A stretch of 64,000 nt of DNA from Paenibacillus soyae. GTDB lineage: Bacteria; Bacillota; Bacilli; Paenibacillales; Paenibacillaceae. This document shows positions 50,085 to 58,790 of this stretch, in pieces (the stretch's first letter is position 1; each line of letters begins with the position of its first letter). The position numbers and the translations under genes were made by a program. The notes beneath the pieces are model-generated. The model searched no databases. It saw nothing but the letters and a program-made list of their open reading frames with translations, and had not been told where the DNA came from. Location: positions 160,590 through 224,589 of the forward strand of contig NZ_JANIPJ010000012.1 in the NCBI RefSeq assembly GCF_024623455.1, given 5' to 3'.

Positions 50085-51172
50085 ATTCGAGCCCTCTTAA
50101 AATATTTTTTAAGAAGCATAACCAGAACGAGCGCCGCCGGGATCCAAATTTGAAAGATCGGAAAATGAAACACGACATTATATTTAAAGCCCGTCCACAC
50201 TTGCTCCATATGGCTTCTGAATAGAAGACAGCCGATAAAAATCAAGGCGCCGATCGGGATTAACGCCTTCCTCCGCTTCATCTTGAACAACTCGGAGCAT
50301 GCCAGAACCGCCGCCAAGAAATAGGTTGTCTGCTTGATAAACACGCCGGTGAATAACAGAATCGCGACGAACGGATCCATGCGTTCGATAATGCCCGCGA
50401 TTTGAATAAAGCTTGTCCCCATCATGAACGGGATCGCGATGAGGAACGAGGTCGCGCTCAAGCTGGCTAGAATGATCATATTCGTGAAGATAATAAAAAC
50501 GCCGGAGAACAAATAGCTGGCAAGCGTCACTCGGGACATATTCGGTTTGTTATTGTAATGGCTCCAGAACATAAGAAGCACAACCATTTCGCCGAACGGA
50601 AAGGAGATAACCTCTGGAATGGCGGCGTCGAAGACGGGCTTGATCCCATGCTCGAGGAGGGGTTCCAACCTCTCGAAATGGACGATGCCGCTGCTTAGCA
50701 AAGTGAGGATCAAGGCCGCGTAAATAAAGACGACGATCGGGAGCAAAAATTCCGTAATCCGGAAAAAAACCTCAAGTCCTTGATAAACCGCATATCCGGA
50801 CAAAAATACAAGGATAAGCAGAATGACTGACAGAGGCGTATTCGGCAATAAATATACGATCATCAGATCCCCGAACTCCCGCACGTTTCGGATCGACTTG
50901 TAGCTAAAATAGAGGATATAGGCAGCTGCAATAATCGCGCCTGCATATTTGCCCATATAGGTTTGAAGAATCTGTACGAGATTTTTGCCGGGCTCCATCT
51001 TCTGAATCGGCAGCGTCACGAAAAGCAGCAGACAAAAACCGGCGATCATCGCGATCGACGTCGCGATCCAGGCGTCCTGCTTGGCGTTGCTGGCCAGCAG
51101 GAATAACGATGAGCTGCCGATTTGGAAGAGGATAATGCCGGACGCTAGCTGATAATGGCTGATTTTCTCCAT
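50081..51172 (-). CDS. GerAB/ArcD-type endospore germination permease (first copy)
   Basis: 363 residues, ten membrane helices; the start EKISHYQLASGIILFQIGSS matches the GerAB family opening. I placed the start at 51172 because GGAAGTGAAGG precedes that ATG; the longer frame to 51331 is not typical protein. First gene of the ger operon, so the receptor has two different B subunits. A forespore (SigG) promoter would be expected upstream, but I could not place its boxes with confidence. Confidence 0.92.
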   Translation of the reverse strand: MEKISHYQLASGIILFQIGSSSLFLLASNAKQDAWIATSIAMIAGFCLLLFVTLPIQKMEPGKNLVQILQTYMGKYAGAIIAAAYILYFSYKSIRNVREFGDLMIVYLLPNTPLSVILLILVFLSGYAVYQGLEVFFRITEFLLPIVVFIYAALILTLLSSGIVHFERLEPLLEHGIKPVFDAAIPEVISFPFGEMVVLLMFWSHYNNKPNMSRVTLASYLFSGVFIIFTNMIILASLSATSFLIAIPFMMGTSFIQIAGIIERMDPFVAILLFTGVFIKQTTYFLAAVLACSELFKMKRRKALIPIGALIFIGCLLFRSHMEQVWTGFKYNVVFHFPIFQIWIPAALVLVMLLKKYFKRARI

Positions 51173-51378
51173 GCCTTCACTTCCCCGCGGAATCATAATG
51201 AAGTAGCATCCCCTTAAATTTCCAATTATATGTATGGCCTCTTCAACGGACTCGGGTCCAGATCCAATCTCCGTCTGGGGTGCAGGGATCACACCGGACT
51301 CCGGACGGTTTATCCCTATTCTTCCATCCACTATGATAAAAATGGAAATAACAAGAAATAGAGATGAGGAGAGAAATG

Positions 51379-53421
51379 ATGAAACGAAAAAGCCTTAACC
51401 GATCCCGGGCCTTACACGTACTTTGCGCATCCGTACTGGCTGCCAGTCTGTTATCCGTCCCCGCAGGTGTCTTTGCGGAGACGTCTCCTTCGCCCGCCTC
51501 CGCTTTGCAGCAATCAGCAGCTCCCGAGCTGAATGCGGCCCAAGTACAAGCCTTTGCTGATTCTTATTTCGCCCAACCTGAGGTGGCGGCCAAGCTCGCC
51601 GGCGCGCTTGCCGTCGTCGTGAAAGACGGTAAAGTGCTTCTGAACGCAGGCTATGGATACGCCGATTTGGCTACCAAGAAAAAGGTGGATCCCGATCGCA
51701 CCTTGTTCCGCATGGCCTCGATTACGAAATCGGTGACCGCGACGGCGGTCATGCAGCTTGTAGAGCAAGAGAAAATCAGCTTGAACGACGACATTACCGC
51801 TTATATGCCGGGTGTCAAAATCGTCAATGAGGCGGATTCCCCCGTTACCGTCGAGCATTTGTTGACCCACACGACCGGCTTCGACTATACGGACGTTAAT
51901 TCGGTTCCGCCCCATGTCGTGCAGAACGGCGAAGTATCGCTAGAGGATTTCTTGCGGGTTAATGGGCCTTCTGTCGTGCGTACCCCCGGGGATGTTTACC
52001 GATACGACAATCTCGCCTCTTCGATGCAAGGGTATATCGTACAGCAGGTATCGAAACAGCCTTTCGAGGAATACGTCGAGGAGCATATTTTCGATCCCCT
52101 AGAAATGAAAAACTCCGCATTCCGGATGGATCGGGACGTTCTCGCCAATCTGGCAACGGGTTACAACGCGGATCAAAAACCGATCGACGTATATCCGAAC
52201 ATGCCTACAATCGCCCCGGAAGGTGGAATGTTCGCCAGCGGCGCCGATATGGCGAACTTCCTAATCGCCCATTTAAATAAAGGGCAGTTCGGTTCGACAC
52301 GAATCTTGGAAGAAGCTACGGCCAAGCTAATGCATGAGATCCATTATGATGCTGCCGGGGTCCCGCTCATGTCCTACGGCTTCGAGTCGTTCTTGCAGAG
52401 CAGCCATAACGGTCAGAACGTAATCGGCAAAGGCGGCGATTTGGCGGGCTATCACTCTTGGCTCTGGCTGCTTCCCGAGCAGAATGTCGGAGGACTAATT
52501 GTCGTCAATAGCGATGCAAGCGAATCGGTTCGGGAACAATTCTTCGACGCGTTCATGGATCATTTCTACCCGAAGAAGTCGGAGCAGGTGGAAGCTTTCC
52601 CTATCGAGCAAGCGCAGCTGTTACGCTTCGAAGGTACATATAGAAGCCTTCGGTCTCCCGTAATCGCCACCCAAGTGACGGCGGGCCAGGGCGAGCTTCT
52701 TGTCAAGGATGCCCTGGGCGATCATAAGCTGAAGCCGGTTGGCCCGATGCGGTTCGTCGACGAGGACGGAAAGCCAGCCGCATTCATGCTGGGAGAAGAC
52801 GGCGAAGTTGCCTACCTGTACTACACGGCGATGGACAGCATGTCCGAGAAGCTGCCGAAGCCGGCGGTGTATGAAGATGTAGAGAACGGCCATCCTTATG
52901 CCGAAGACATCTATTTCCTCAGCCAGCTCCAGGTGTTCGGCCATGATGCGGATCACACGGAGTTCCGACCCGAAGAGCCGATAACCCGGGCGGAATTCGT
53001 CAGCATCATCACCCTGCTGTCCGGCGAGAAGCCGAGTGAGAGCGTAAGCAGCTTTAAGGATATGCAGGATCACCCGCTAGCCGGCTACGTGCAGAACGTC
53101 GCCAATATGGGCGCGATCGCCGGCATGCCTTCCGGAAATTTCGAGCCGGATCGCGCGATTACGCGTCAGGAAGCGGCCGTCATTATTTACCGCACGGCTC
53201 GCCTATCGCTTGGCGCGACGGCTGTCCCCGCCGAGCTCGGCGTTAAACCTGCCGTTTGGGCCGACGAGGCGGTGCAATTCATGGTCGGCGCGGGATTACA
53301 TGGAAGCGATGTGACGGTGGACGCGAACGGCGCAGCGAATTACCGTCCGACCGACACGCTCTTGCGCAAGGAAGCGGCCGCGATCTACTCCAGGCTGATC
53401 CAACAAATATTCGGTTTTTAA
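51379..53421 (+). CDS. Secreted serine beta-lactamase-fold hydrolase with C-terminal SLH domains
   Basis: 680 residues. Signal peptide (about 1-34, LHVLCASVLAASLLSVPAGV then FAETS), serine hydrolase domain with SITK (Ser115-Lys118), YDN in VYRYDNLASS and KGG in IGKGGDLAGY, beta segment with RFEGTYRSLRSP, then SLH repeats (YEDVENGHPYAEDIYFLSQL; FKDMQDHPLAGYVQNVANMG; a third near the end with LHGSDVTV). It shares full-length architecture and many phrases with the protein at 43855-45882. ATGs at 51364, 51376 and 51379 are in frame; AGGAG spacing favours 51379. Confidence 0.88.
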   Translation: MKRKSLNRSRALHVLCASVLAASLLSVPAGVFAETSPSPASALQQSAAPELNAAQVQAFADSYFAQPEVAAKLAGALAVVVKDGKVLLNAGYGYADLATKKKVDPDRTLFRMASITKSVTATAVMQLVEQEKISLNDDITAYMPGVKIVNEADSPVTVEHLLTHTTGFDYTDVNSVPPHVVQNGEVSLEDFLRVNGPSVVRTPGDVYRYDNLASSMQGYIVQQVSKQPFEEYVEEHIFDPLEMKNSAFRMDRDVLANLATGYNADQKPIDVYPNMPTIAPEGGMFASGADMANFLIAHLNKGQFGSTRILEEATAKLMHEIHYDAAGVPLMSYGFESFLQSSHNGQNVIGKGGDLAGYHSWLWLLPEQNVGGLIVVNSDASESVREQFFDAFMDHFYPKKSEQVEAFPIEQAQLLRFEGTYRSLRSPVIATQVTAGQGELLVKDALGDHKLKPVGPMRFVDEDGKPAAFMLGEDGEVAYLYYTAMDSMSEKLPKPAVYEDVENGHPYAEDIYFLSQLQVFGHDADHTEFRPEEPITRAEFVSIITLLSGEKPSESVSSFKDMQDHPLAGYVQNVANMGAIAGMPSGNFEPDRAITRQEAAVIIYRTARLSLGATAVPAELGVKPAVWADEAVQFMVGAGLHGSDVTVDANGAANYRPTDTLLRKEAAAIYSRLIQQIFGF

Positions 53422-53431
53422 TCGATACAAA

Positions 53432-53465
53432 AAAGAGAAGCTGCTTGGATAAGCGGCTTCTCTTT
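53432..53465. terminator. Bidirectional terminator
   Basis: AAAGAGAAGC (53432-53441) pairs with GCTTCTCTTT (53456-53465); T-runs on both strands. It separates the SLH hydrolase gene from the convergent exporter gene. Confidence 0.85.
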
Positions 53466-53506
53466 CTATTTGCGCTATTGCGAATGATTAAGGTCTATGG
53501 CACACG

Positions 53507-54547
53507 TCAGCCGGCCGAGGAAGCCAGTTCCTCGTCATCCGCCTCCGTACGCTCTACGAGGCGGTCCGACCGGATCGTCTGATGCCCGTAATCGTAGATT
53601 GCCCCAGCAACGATGAGCAGCCGGAGCGATTCGTCGCCGCCTTCGTTGGAGCAGTTTCTTGCGTGCTTGATGAACGTATTGTTCGCTTCCTCCACCGTAT
53701 CCGATTTCCAGCTTCCGGGCTTCACCTTCTCTTCGAATTTGAGCAGGACATGCTCGTTGAACTTGATCAGCATTTCCAAATGGCGATCGTAATTCGAATT
53801 GATGTCCGGCGTCCGGCTCGATTGGAAATAATGCTCCTGCACGGCTTCCAGCACTTCGAAGCCCTTCTGCAGATTATGAAGCAGCTGCTTATAGACGACG
53901 ATCTGGCGCTTCTGCCGGTATTTCGCCCGCTTCAGCTTCTTGAGCTCTTCTTCGAGGAGCTTGTATTTATCGGTCATGGCGCGCAGACCGTCCTCGAGCT
54001 CCTCTTTCTGCTCCCGGAACACCTTCTCCTTCATCTCGTCGGATATCGCGGTGCGCAGCAGCAACGAAAGCTGATTGAATACGGTATGGATCTGCTTATT
54101 GAATTGCTCCCTGGGGTCCGGCGGAATAAATGCAATATTAAGCAAAAATGCCGATACGATGCCGATCATGCTGAGCAAGAAGCGGTTTAACGCGAATTCC
54201 CACTGCCCGGAAGCTTCCATCACGGCTACGACCGTAACCAGAGTCAAACCAATGGAATCTCCCATTCCGATCTTCATGCAGAGCATGATGACGAGTATGC
54301 AGACCACGCCGATGGCGATGGGCTCGTTCGAGAAGTAGGTTCCGGCTAATAGAGCAATAACGGCGCCTAACGTGTTGGCCTGCACCTGCTCGAGGAAATG
54401 CCGCCAGGACCGGTAGATCGAGGGCTGAAGCGCGAAGATAGCCGCAACCGCCGCGATGACCGGAGGAGTGAAATTGAGCCATATACTGACGTATAAGGCG
54501 AGCGTGACCGCGATTCCGGTCTTGAGCATGCGTGCTCCGAATGTCAA
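53507..54547 (-). CDS. Aromatic acid exporter family (ArAE/FUSC-like) membrane protein
   Basis: 346 residues. Five to six N-terminal membrane helices (about 8-145; AVIALLAGTYF, IAIGVVCILVIMLCMKIGMG) are followed by a cytoplasmic coiled coil (about 165-225, rich in Lys/Glu) and a helical tail. Half-size FUSC proteins of Firmicutes such as this one are thought to export aromatic acids, mostly by homology. The start is TTG at 54545-54547 with AAGGAGG 8 bases before it; an ATG seven codons on is possible. Confidence 0.8.
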   Translation of the reverse strand: MTFGARMLKTGIAVTLALYVSIWLNFTPPVIAAVAAIFALQPSIYRSWRHFLEQVQANTLGAVIALLAGTYFSNEPIAIGVVCILVIMLCMKIGMGDSIGLTLVTVVAVMEASGQWEFALNRFLLSMIGIVSAFLLNIAFIPPDPREQFNKQIHTVFNQLSLLLRTAISDEMKEKVFREQKEELEDGLRAMTDKYKLLEEELKKLKRAKYRQKRQIVVYKQLLHNLQKGFEVLEAVQEHYFQSSRTPDINSNYDRHLEMLIKFNEHVLLKFEEKVKPGSWKSDTVEEANNTFIKHARNCSNEGGDESLRLLIVAGAIYDYGHQTIRSDRLVERTEADDEELASSAG

Positions 54548-54640
54548 AGGTTGCCCCTCCTTGGATGAGTTCGTTCGAACTTATTGTATCAGAGGCAACC
54601 GGGCGATTCCAATATGAGCCATTCGATGGTCTGCCGCGCT

Positions 54641-55045
54641 TTAGAAATCCACGTAGAACGGATGAAGCTTCTCGTCTAAACAAAATTCGATTCTCTGCCG
54701 GAAATTGTTCCAGGTTACCATCTCAAGCGCGGTCTCAATAGGGAAAAAACCGACTTCGAGCGATTCGGGAGAAGTCGTGCACGCGCCGCCGATCGGTTTG
54801 CCCAAGAACAGCGTGTTGCATATGGACCTCTGCACATTTTGAAAAATGCCGCAAAATTGGGTTATCTCGATTTCGATGCCGCTCTCTTCCTTCGTTTCCC
54901 TGATCGCCGCTTCTCGAATCGATTCACCCTCCTCCACCTGTCCGCCGGGCATTTCCCAGCCTCTCCGAGGACCTTTGATTAACAAAATCTCGTTTCGCTC
55001 GTTCAGCACGATCGCCGCAGCGGATACGATATGCTTCGGAACCAT
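54641..55045 (-). CDS. NUDIX hydrolase
   Basis: 134 residues. A complete Nudix box: GGQVEEGESIREAAIRETKE followed by ESGI, preceded by GPRRGWEMP. It hydrolyses a nucleoside diphosphate linked to another group; substrate unknown. I chose MVPKHIVS because GAGGAGG lies 9 bases before it; the ATG eight codons earlier lacks a site. Confidence 0.9.
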   Translation of the reverse strand: MVPKHIVSAAAIVLNERNEILLIKGPRRGWEMPGGQVEEGESIREAAIRETKEESGIEIEITQFCGIFQNVQRSICNTLFLGKPIGGACTTSPESLEVGFFPIETALEMVTWNNFRQRIEFCLDEKLHPFYVDF

Positions 55046-55180
55046 GTCATCGACCTCCTCTATCATCATGAAGAATCATATGCTTTTCCTTTACATCGTA
55101 ACGCACAACAGAGTCAAAATTAATCTTTCGTTGCTGACGCACCGCTTACATCTCAATGATATGGCATACCTATGGACACG

Positions 55181-55212
55181 AAAAAACCAGCGAACGGCTT
55201 GTTCGCTGGTTT
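55181..55212 (-). terminator. Terminator of the aldo/keto reductase gene
   Basis: AAACCAGCGAAC (55184-55195) pairs perfectly with GTTCGCTGGTTT (55201-55212), loop of five, then TTTTTT on the minus strand. Confidence 0.9.
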
Positions 55213-55220
55213 GCAAAACC

Positions 55221-56201
55221 CTATTGAGCGCCGACGACTTTATGGGGAACGTACAGCTCTTCGAGCGACGCGATTTCCTCCTGCGTCAACGTGAGTCCTA
55301 ACGCACCGACCGACTCTTCAAGCTGAGCGATGCTCGTAGCTCCGATAATCGGAGCGGTCACAGGCTCCTTTTGCAGCAGCCAAGCTAGCGAGATATGCGC
55401 GCGCGGGACTCCGCGCTGTTCGGCGATGACCGTCACTCGATCCGCTACCAACCTATCTACATCTGCCGTCGCGTCGTATTTCCACTTCTGGGCTTGGTCG
55501 GTTTCGGAACGGTGGGTCGTTTCGGTCCAGGCTCTTGCCAGCCTGCCCGAAGCGAGGGGGCTGTAAGGAATGACGCCGATCTTCTCCGCTCTGCAGAGCG
55601 GCATCATCTCACGCTCCTCTTCGCGGTAAATCAGGTTCATATGATTCTGCATGGACACGAACCGCGTCCAGCCGTGCTTCTCCGCAACATGGAGCGCCTT
55701 CAGGAACTGCCAAGCGTACATCGCGGACGCTCCTATGTACCGGGCTTTCCCCGCCTTTACCACGTCATGGAGAGCCTCCATGGTTTCTTCGATCGGCGTG
55801 TTGTAATCCCAGCGATGAATTTGATACAGGTCCACGTAATCCGTGCCGAGCCGCTTCAGGCTTTTATCGATTTCGCTCATGATCGCTTTACGGGAAAGGC
55901 CGGCCCCGTTCGGTCCCTCGTGCATGCGGAAATGAACCTTCGTCGCGATAACGATTTCGTCCCGATCGGCGTAATCCTTCAGCGCGCGTCCGACGATCTC
56001 CTCGCTGGAGCCGTGAGAATAAATATTCGCCGTATCAAAAAAGTTGATGCCGAGATCCAGAGCTTTCTTGATAATCGGACGACTGTTTTCTTCGTTCAAT
56101 ACCCAAGGATGAGTCCACCGCTCGGCTACGCCGAAGCTCATGCAGCCCAAGCAAATCCGGGAAACATCCAAGCCGGTATTGCCCAACTTCACGTATTCCA
56201 T
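55221..56201 (-). CDS. Aldo/keto reductase (voltage-gated K+ channel beta/YdjG-like)
   Basis: 326 residues. Tetrad residues in FFDTANIYSHGSSEE (Asp, Tyr), VIATKVHFR (Lys) and LYQIHRWDYNTPIEE (His); PVTAPIIGATSIAQLEESVG for the cofactor. It reduces carbonyl compounds with NADPH. Start at MEYVKLGN, with GGAGG 8 bases before it. Stand-alone gene, ends at a strong terminator. Confidence 0.9.
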   Translation of the reverse strand: MEYVKLGNTGLDVSRICLGCMSFGVAERWTHPWVLNEENSRPIIKKALDLGINFFDTANIYSHGSSEEIVGRALKDYADRDEIVIATKVHFRMHEGPNGAGLSRKAIMSEIDKSLKRLGTDYVDLYQIHRWDYNTPIEETMEALHDVVKAGKARYIGASAMYAWQFLKALHVAEKHGWTRFVSMQNHMNLIYREEEREMMPLCRAEKIGVIPYSPLASGRLARAWTETTHRSETDQAQKWKYDATADVDRLVADRVTVIAEQRGVPRAHISLAWLLQKEPVTAPIIGATSIAQLEESVGALGLTLTQEEIASLEELYVPHKVVGAQ

Positions 56202-56319
56202 TCCGATAACCTCCATACGCAGCGTGATTGCAAGGCGTCAATGGTTCGCTTCAACGACCATCATCCGCCGTGCTTAACCATTATCGCACCTGGAGCTAAC
56301 TCCAAGTCAAGAGCCAAGG

Positions 56320-57714
56320 CTAAACGTCGAGTACGCTTTCCTGCCGAATGCCGCTTGCTTGGACCTTATCATCAGCCATGCCGCCTTCGGCTTCGCGAAG
56401 TTTCTTGCGCCCGCGCCATCTGGTCAGCGCCAGCGCGCCGCGAACATATTCGTCGAGAATCATCGCGATATAAATGCCGGTCAGCCCCCAGCCGAGCCCG
56501 ATCCCGAACCAATAAGAGACGCCGGTGGCGATGATCGTCAGCGACCCGAGCGAGATCCACATCGTAAACCGGGTATCGCCAACGGCGTTCAACGCATTCT
56601 GGATCGCCATGTTCAGCATTTTGCCCGGCTGCAGCAAAATATTGAGGCCAAGCAAGGACACGCCGAATGCCACGATAGTTTCATCCTTCGTGAACAAGCC
56701 AAGCACGGGCTTGCCAAGCAAATAGATGACGGCCGCGTTGACGATGACGATGCCAAGACCAATGAAGAGCGCGCGATACGCCGTCCGGTAAGCCTCCTGC
56801 ATTCGTCCTGCTCCGAACAGATGGGCGATCTGAATTTGCAGCGCCAAGGCAATCGAGTAGCCGAGCATGAAGCAGAACGACTCCAGCGTATTCATATACG
56901 TGCGGGCCGCTAGCTCGGCCGCTCCGATCATGGCGATGTACGCGTAAATCGCCAGCTGTGAGAAGACCCAACATGACATGTTAACCCCGAGCGGCCAGCC
57001 GATGCGGAGAATTTCGCCGAACAAACCCCGGTGGAACTGCTTCAGATCGCGCACGCGAATCGGACGTTCGAAAGCATGCAGGAACATGAACAGAAGCACG
57101 AGCACCGCGAGCAGTCTGCATATAACGGTTGATAAAGCAACTCCGAGCAGCCCCCACTTCGGAAATCCCCATGCCCCGAATATAAACGCGTAGTTGAGCG
57201 CCACGTGCACTACGTTCATGCCGATCGCGATGTACATCGGGCCTTTCGTGTTGCCGGTGTTGCGAATCGCCGTGTTCAGCGCCGACATCACCGCGACGAG
57301 CACCATCCCTCCGCCGACGATCGAGACGTAAGTCTCCGCCAGCGGCAGCAGCTCCTCCGGCAGCTGCAGCCATGCGGAGATCGGCCTTGGGAACAGATAT
57401 AACACCGCGCTGAGCGCGAGGCCGATTCCGAAGCTGACCGTCAGCGACATGATGCCGATCGTTCGGGCGTCCTCGTTCTTGCGCGCTCCCAGCTTCTGCG
57501 CGATCAGAATGCCCGCTCCGCTCGCGACCGTCACGAACAACGTCGTCACGGCCGAAAATAATTGATTGGAGAAGCCGACGACCGCAACCGCGTCATCGGA
57601 AATGCGGCTGACCATCAGCGTGTCCGCCGCCCCCAGCAAAAACTGCAGGAACAATTCGATAAATATGGGCCACGCGAGCGCCCATAAGGTTAATTTTTTG
57701 GCCGTATTCTTCAT
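56320..57714 (-). CDS. MATE family multidrug/Na+ antiporter
   Basis: 464 residues with about twelve membrane helices in two similar halves; LTLWALAWPIFIELFLQFLL starts the first and GEILRIGWPLGVNMSCWVFS the second, as in the DinF/NorM group. It exports cationic drugs or metabolites in exchange for Na+ or H+. I chose MKNTAKK, with GGAGG 8 bases before. It is divergent from an AraC regulator that may control it. Confidence 0.9.
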   Translation of the reverse strand: MKNTAKKLTLWALAWPIFIELFLQFLLGAADTLMVSRISDDAVAVVGFSNQLFSAVTTLFVTVASGAGILIAQKLGARKNEDARTIGIMSLTVSFGIGLALSAVLYLFPRPISAWLQLPEELLPLAETYVSIVGGGMVLVAVMSALNTAIRNTGNTKGPMYIAIGMNVVHVALNYAFIFGAWGFPKWGLLGVALSTVICRLLAVLVLLFMFLHAFERPIRVRDLKQFHRGLFGEILRIGWPLGVNMSCWVFSQLAIYAYIAMIGAAELAARTYMNTLESFCFMLGYSIALALQIQIAHLFGAGRMQEAYRTAYRALFIGLGIVIVNAAVIYLLGKPVLGLFTKDETIVAFGVSLLGLNILLQPGKMLNMAIQNALNAVGDTRFTMWISLGSLTIIATGVSYWFGIGLGWGLTGIYIAMILDEYVRGALALTRWRGRKKLREAEGGMADDKVQASGIRQESVLDV

Positions 57715-57856
57715 GATCCCATCCTCCAGCGCAAACGTTAAGGACTGGCCTCGTTTGCTCGATGTCATCTAGAATTATAGATGGTATACTGAAAAAGATG
57801 GTTCAATTTTTCAACCGAAACTTTCAATATACAAACCTGTCAGGGAGGGATTCCTC

Positions 57857-58741
57857 TTGAGTATGATCGAGCTGACGATTCCGCCTCTCCCCTACTACAT
57901 AATCGGCGGGCATACCGTTATGCCGCCGGGGCGGCGGCATCCGAGCCGTAGAGCCATTGGCGTATTCGATCTTATCGTCGTTATGAAGGGCTGTCTCTAC
58001 ATGGGAGAAGAAGATCGGCAGTTCGAGGTACGCGCGGGGCAGGCCCTCATCCTTCGTCCGGATGCGGAGCATTTTTCGACGCGCGCTTGCGAGGAGGATA
58101 CGGAATATTATTGGGCGCATTTCCGCACGCTCGGGGAGTGGTCGTTCTCGGATTATCCGCTTACCTTCGCCCGGCTTAGCGACTCGGCGGAGCCGATTCC
58201 GACGGCCGAGCAATTCGCGCCGCGCACATTCGTGAAGCGACTGCCCCAATTCGCGAAGGCGGCCAAGCTGACCGTGCTGGAAAGCAAGCTGAGGCAGCTC
58301 GCGCAGATGAGCGTTAACGACCATATTCACGGCGTGCGCTGGAAGCAGCAGCTCGTATTCCAGGAGGTGGTCGATCTGCTGTCCGAATCGATCGAAGCGA
58401 GATCGCCGACTCCTGCCTTGGTCTGCGCCGAGAAGGCCGCTTCCTATTTGCGGGAGCATTACCGGGAGGACATAACCGCGCAGTCGCTAGGAGAAAGCAT
58501 CAACTTCCATCCCGTCTATATCGCCCGCTGCATGAAGAGGGAATTCGGCTGCTCTCCGTTCGATTATTTGCTGCGCTTCCGCATCCAGCAGGCCAAGCTG
58601 CTTCTCTTGCAGACGGACTTGTCCATCTCGCGCGTCGCCGAGGAAGTCGGCTTCAACCAGCCGGCCTACTTTGCGACCTGCTTCGCGCGCTTCGAGGGCT
58701 TATCCCCTCGCCTGTACCGCCAGCGCTTCTCGATGAGCTAA
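57857..58741 (+). CDS. AraC family transcriptional regulator with cupin-like sensor
   Basis: 294 residues. N-terminal cupin domain (about 10-130; YMGEEDRQFEVRAGQALILR) and C-terminal double helix-turn-helix (about 195-290; ITAQSLGESINFHPVYIARC; LSISRVAEEVGFNQPAYFAT). Start is TTG at 57857 with AGGGAGG 8 bases upstream; ATG at 57863 is possible. Divergent from the MATE gene, its likely target. No GC-rich terminator is visible before the convergent FabF-like gene. Confidence 0.88.
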   Translation: MSMIELTIPPLPYYIIGGHTVMPPGRRHPSRRAIGVFDLIVVMKGCLYMGEEDRQFEVRAGQALILRPDAEHFSTRACEEDTEYYWAHFRTLGEWSFSDYPLTFARLSDSAEPIPTAEQFAPRTFVKRLPQFAKAAKLTVLESKLRQLAQMSVNDHIHGVRWKQQLVFQEVVDLLSESIEARSPTPALVCAEKAASYLREHYREDITAQSLGESINFHPVYIARCMKREFGCSPFDYLLRFRIQQAKLLLLQTDLSISRVAEEVGFNQPAYFATCFARFEGLSPRLYRQRFSMS

Positions 58742-58790
58742 GAAGCGCCGGCGACCAAATAACAACCCGTATCCAGCGTTGCAGCTTATT

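Noticed and set aside
51173..51331. N-terminal extension of the first GerAB-type protein to 51331
   Set aside because: The extra 53 residues are not seen in GerAB proteins and a good ribosome site precedes the ATG at 51172.
51173..51378. Forespore SigG promoter for the ger operon
   Set aside because: CATACATATAA occurs upstream, but no matching -35 sequence lies at 17-18 bases, so I did not annotate it.
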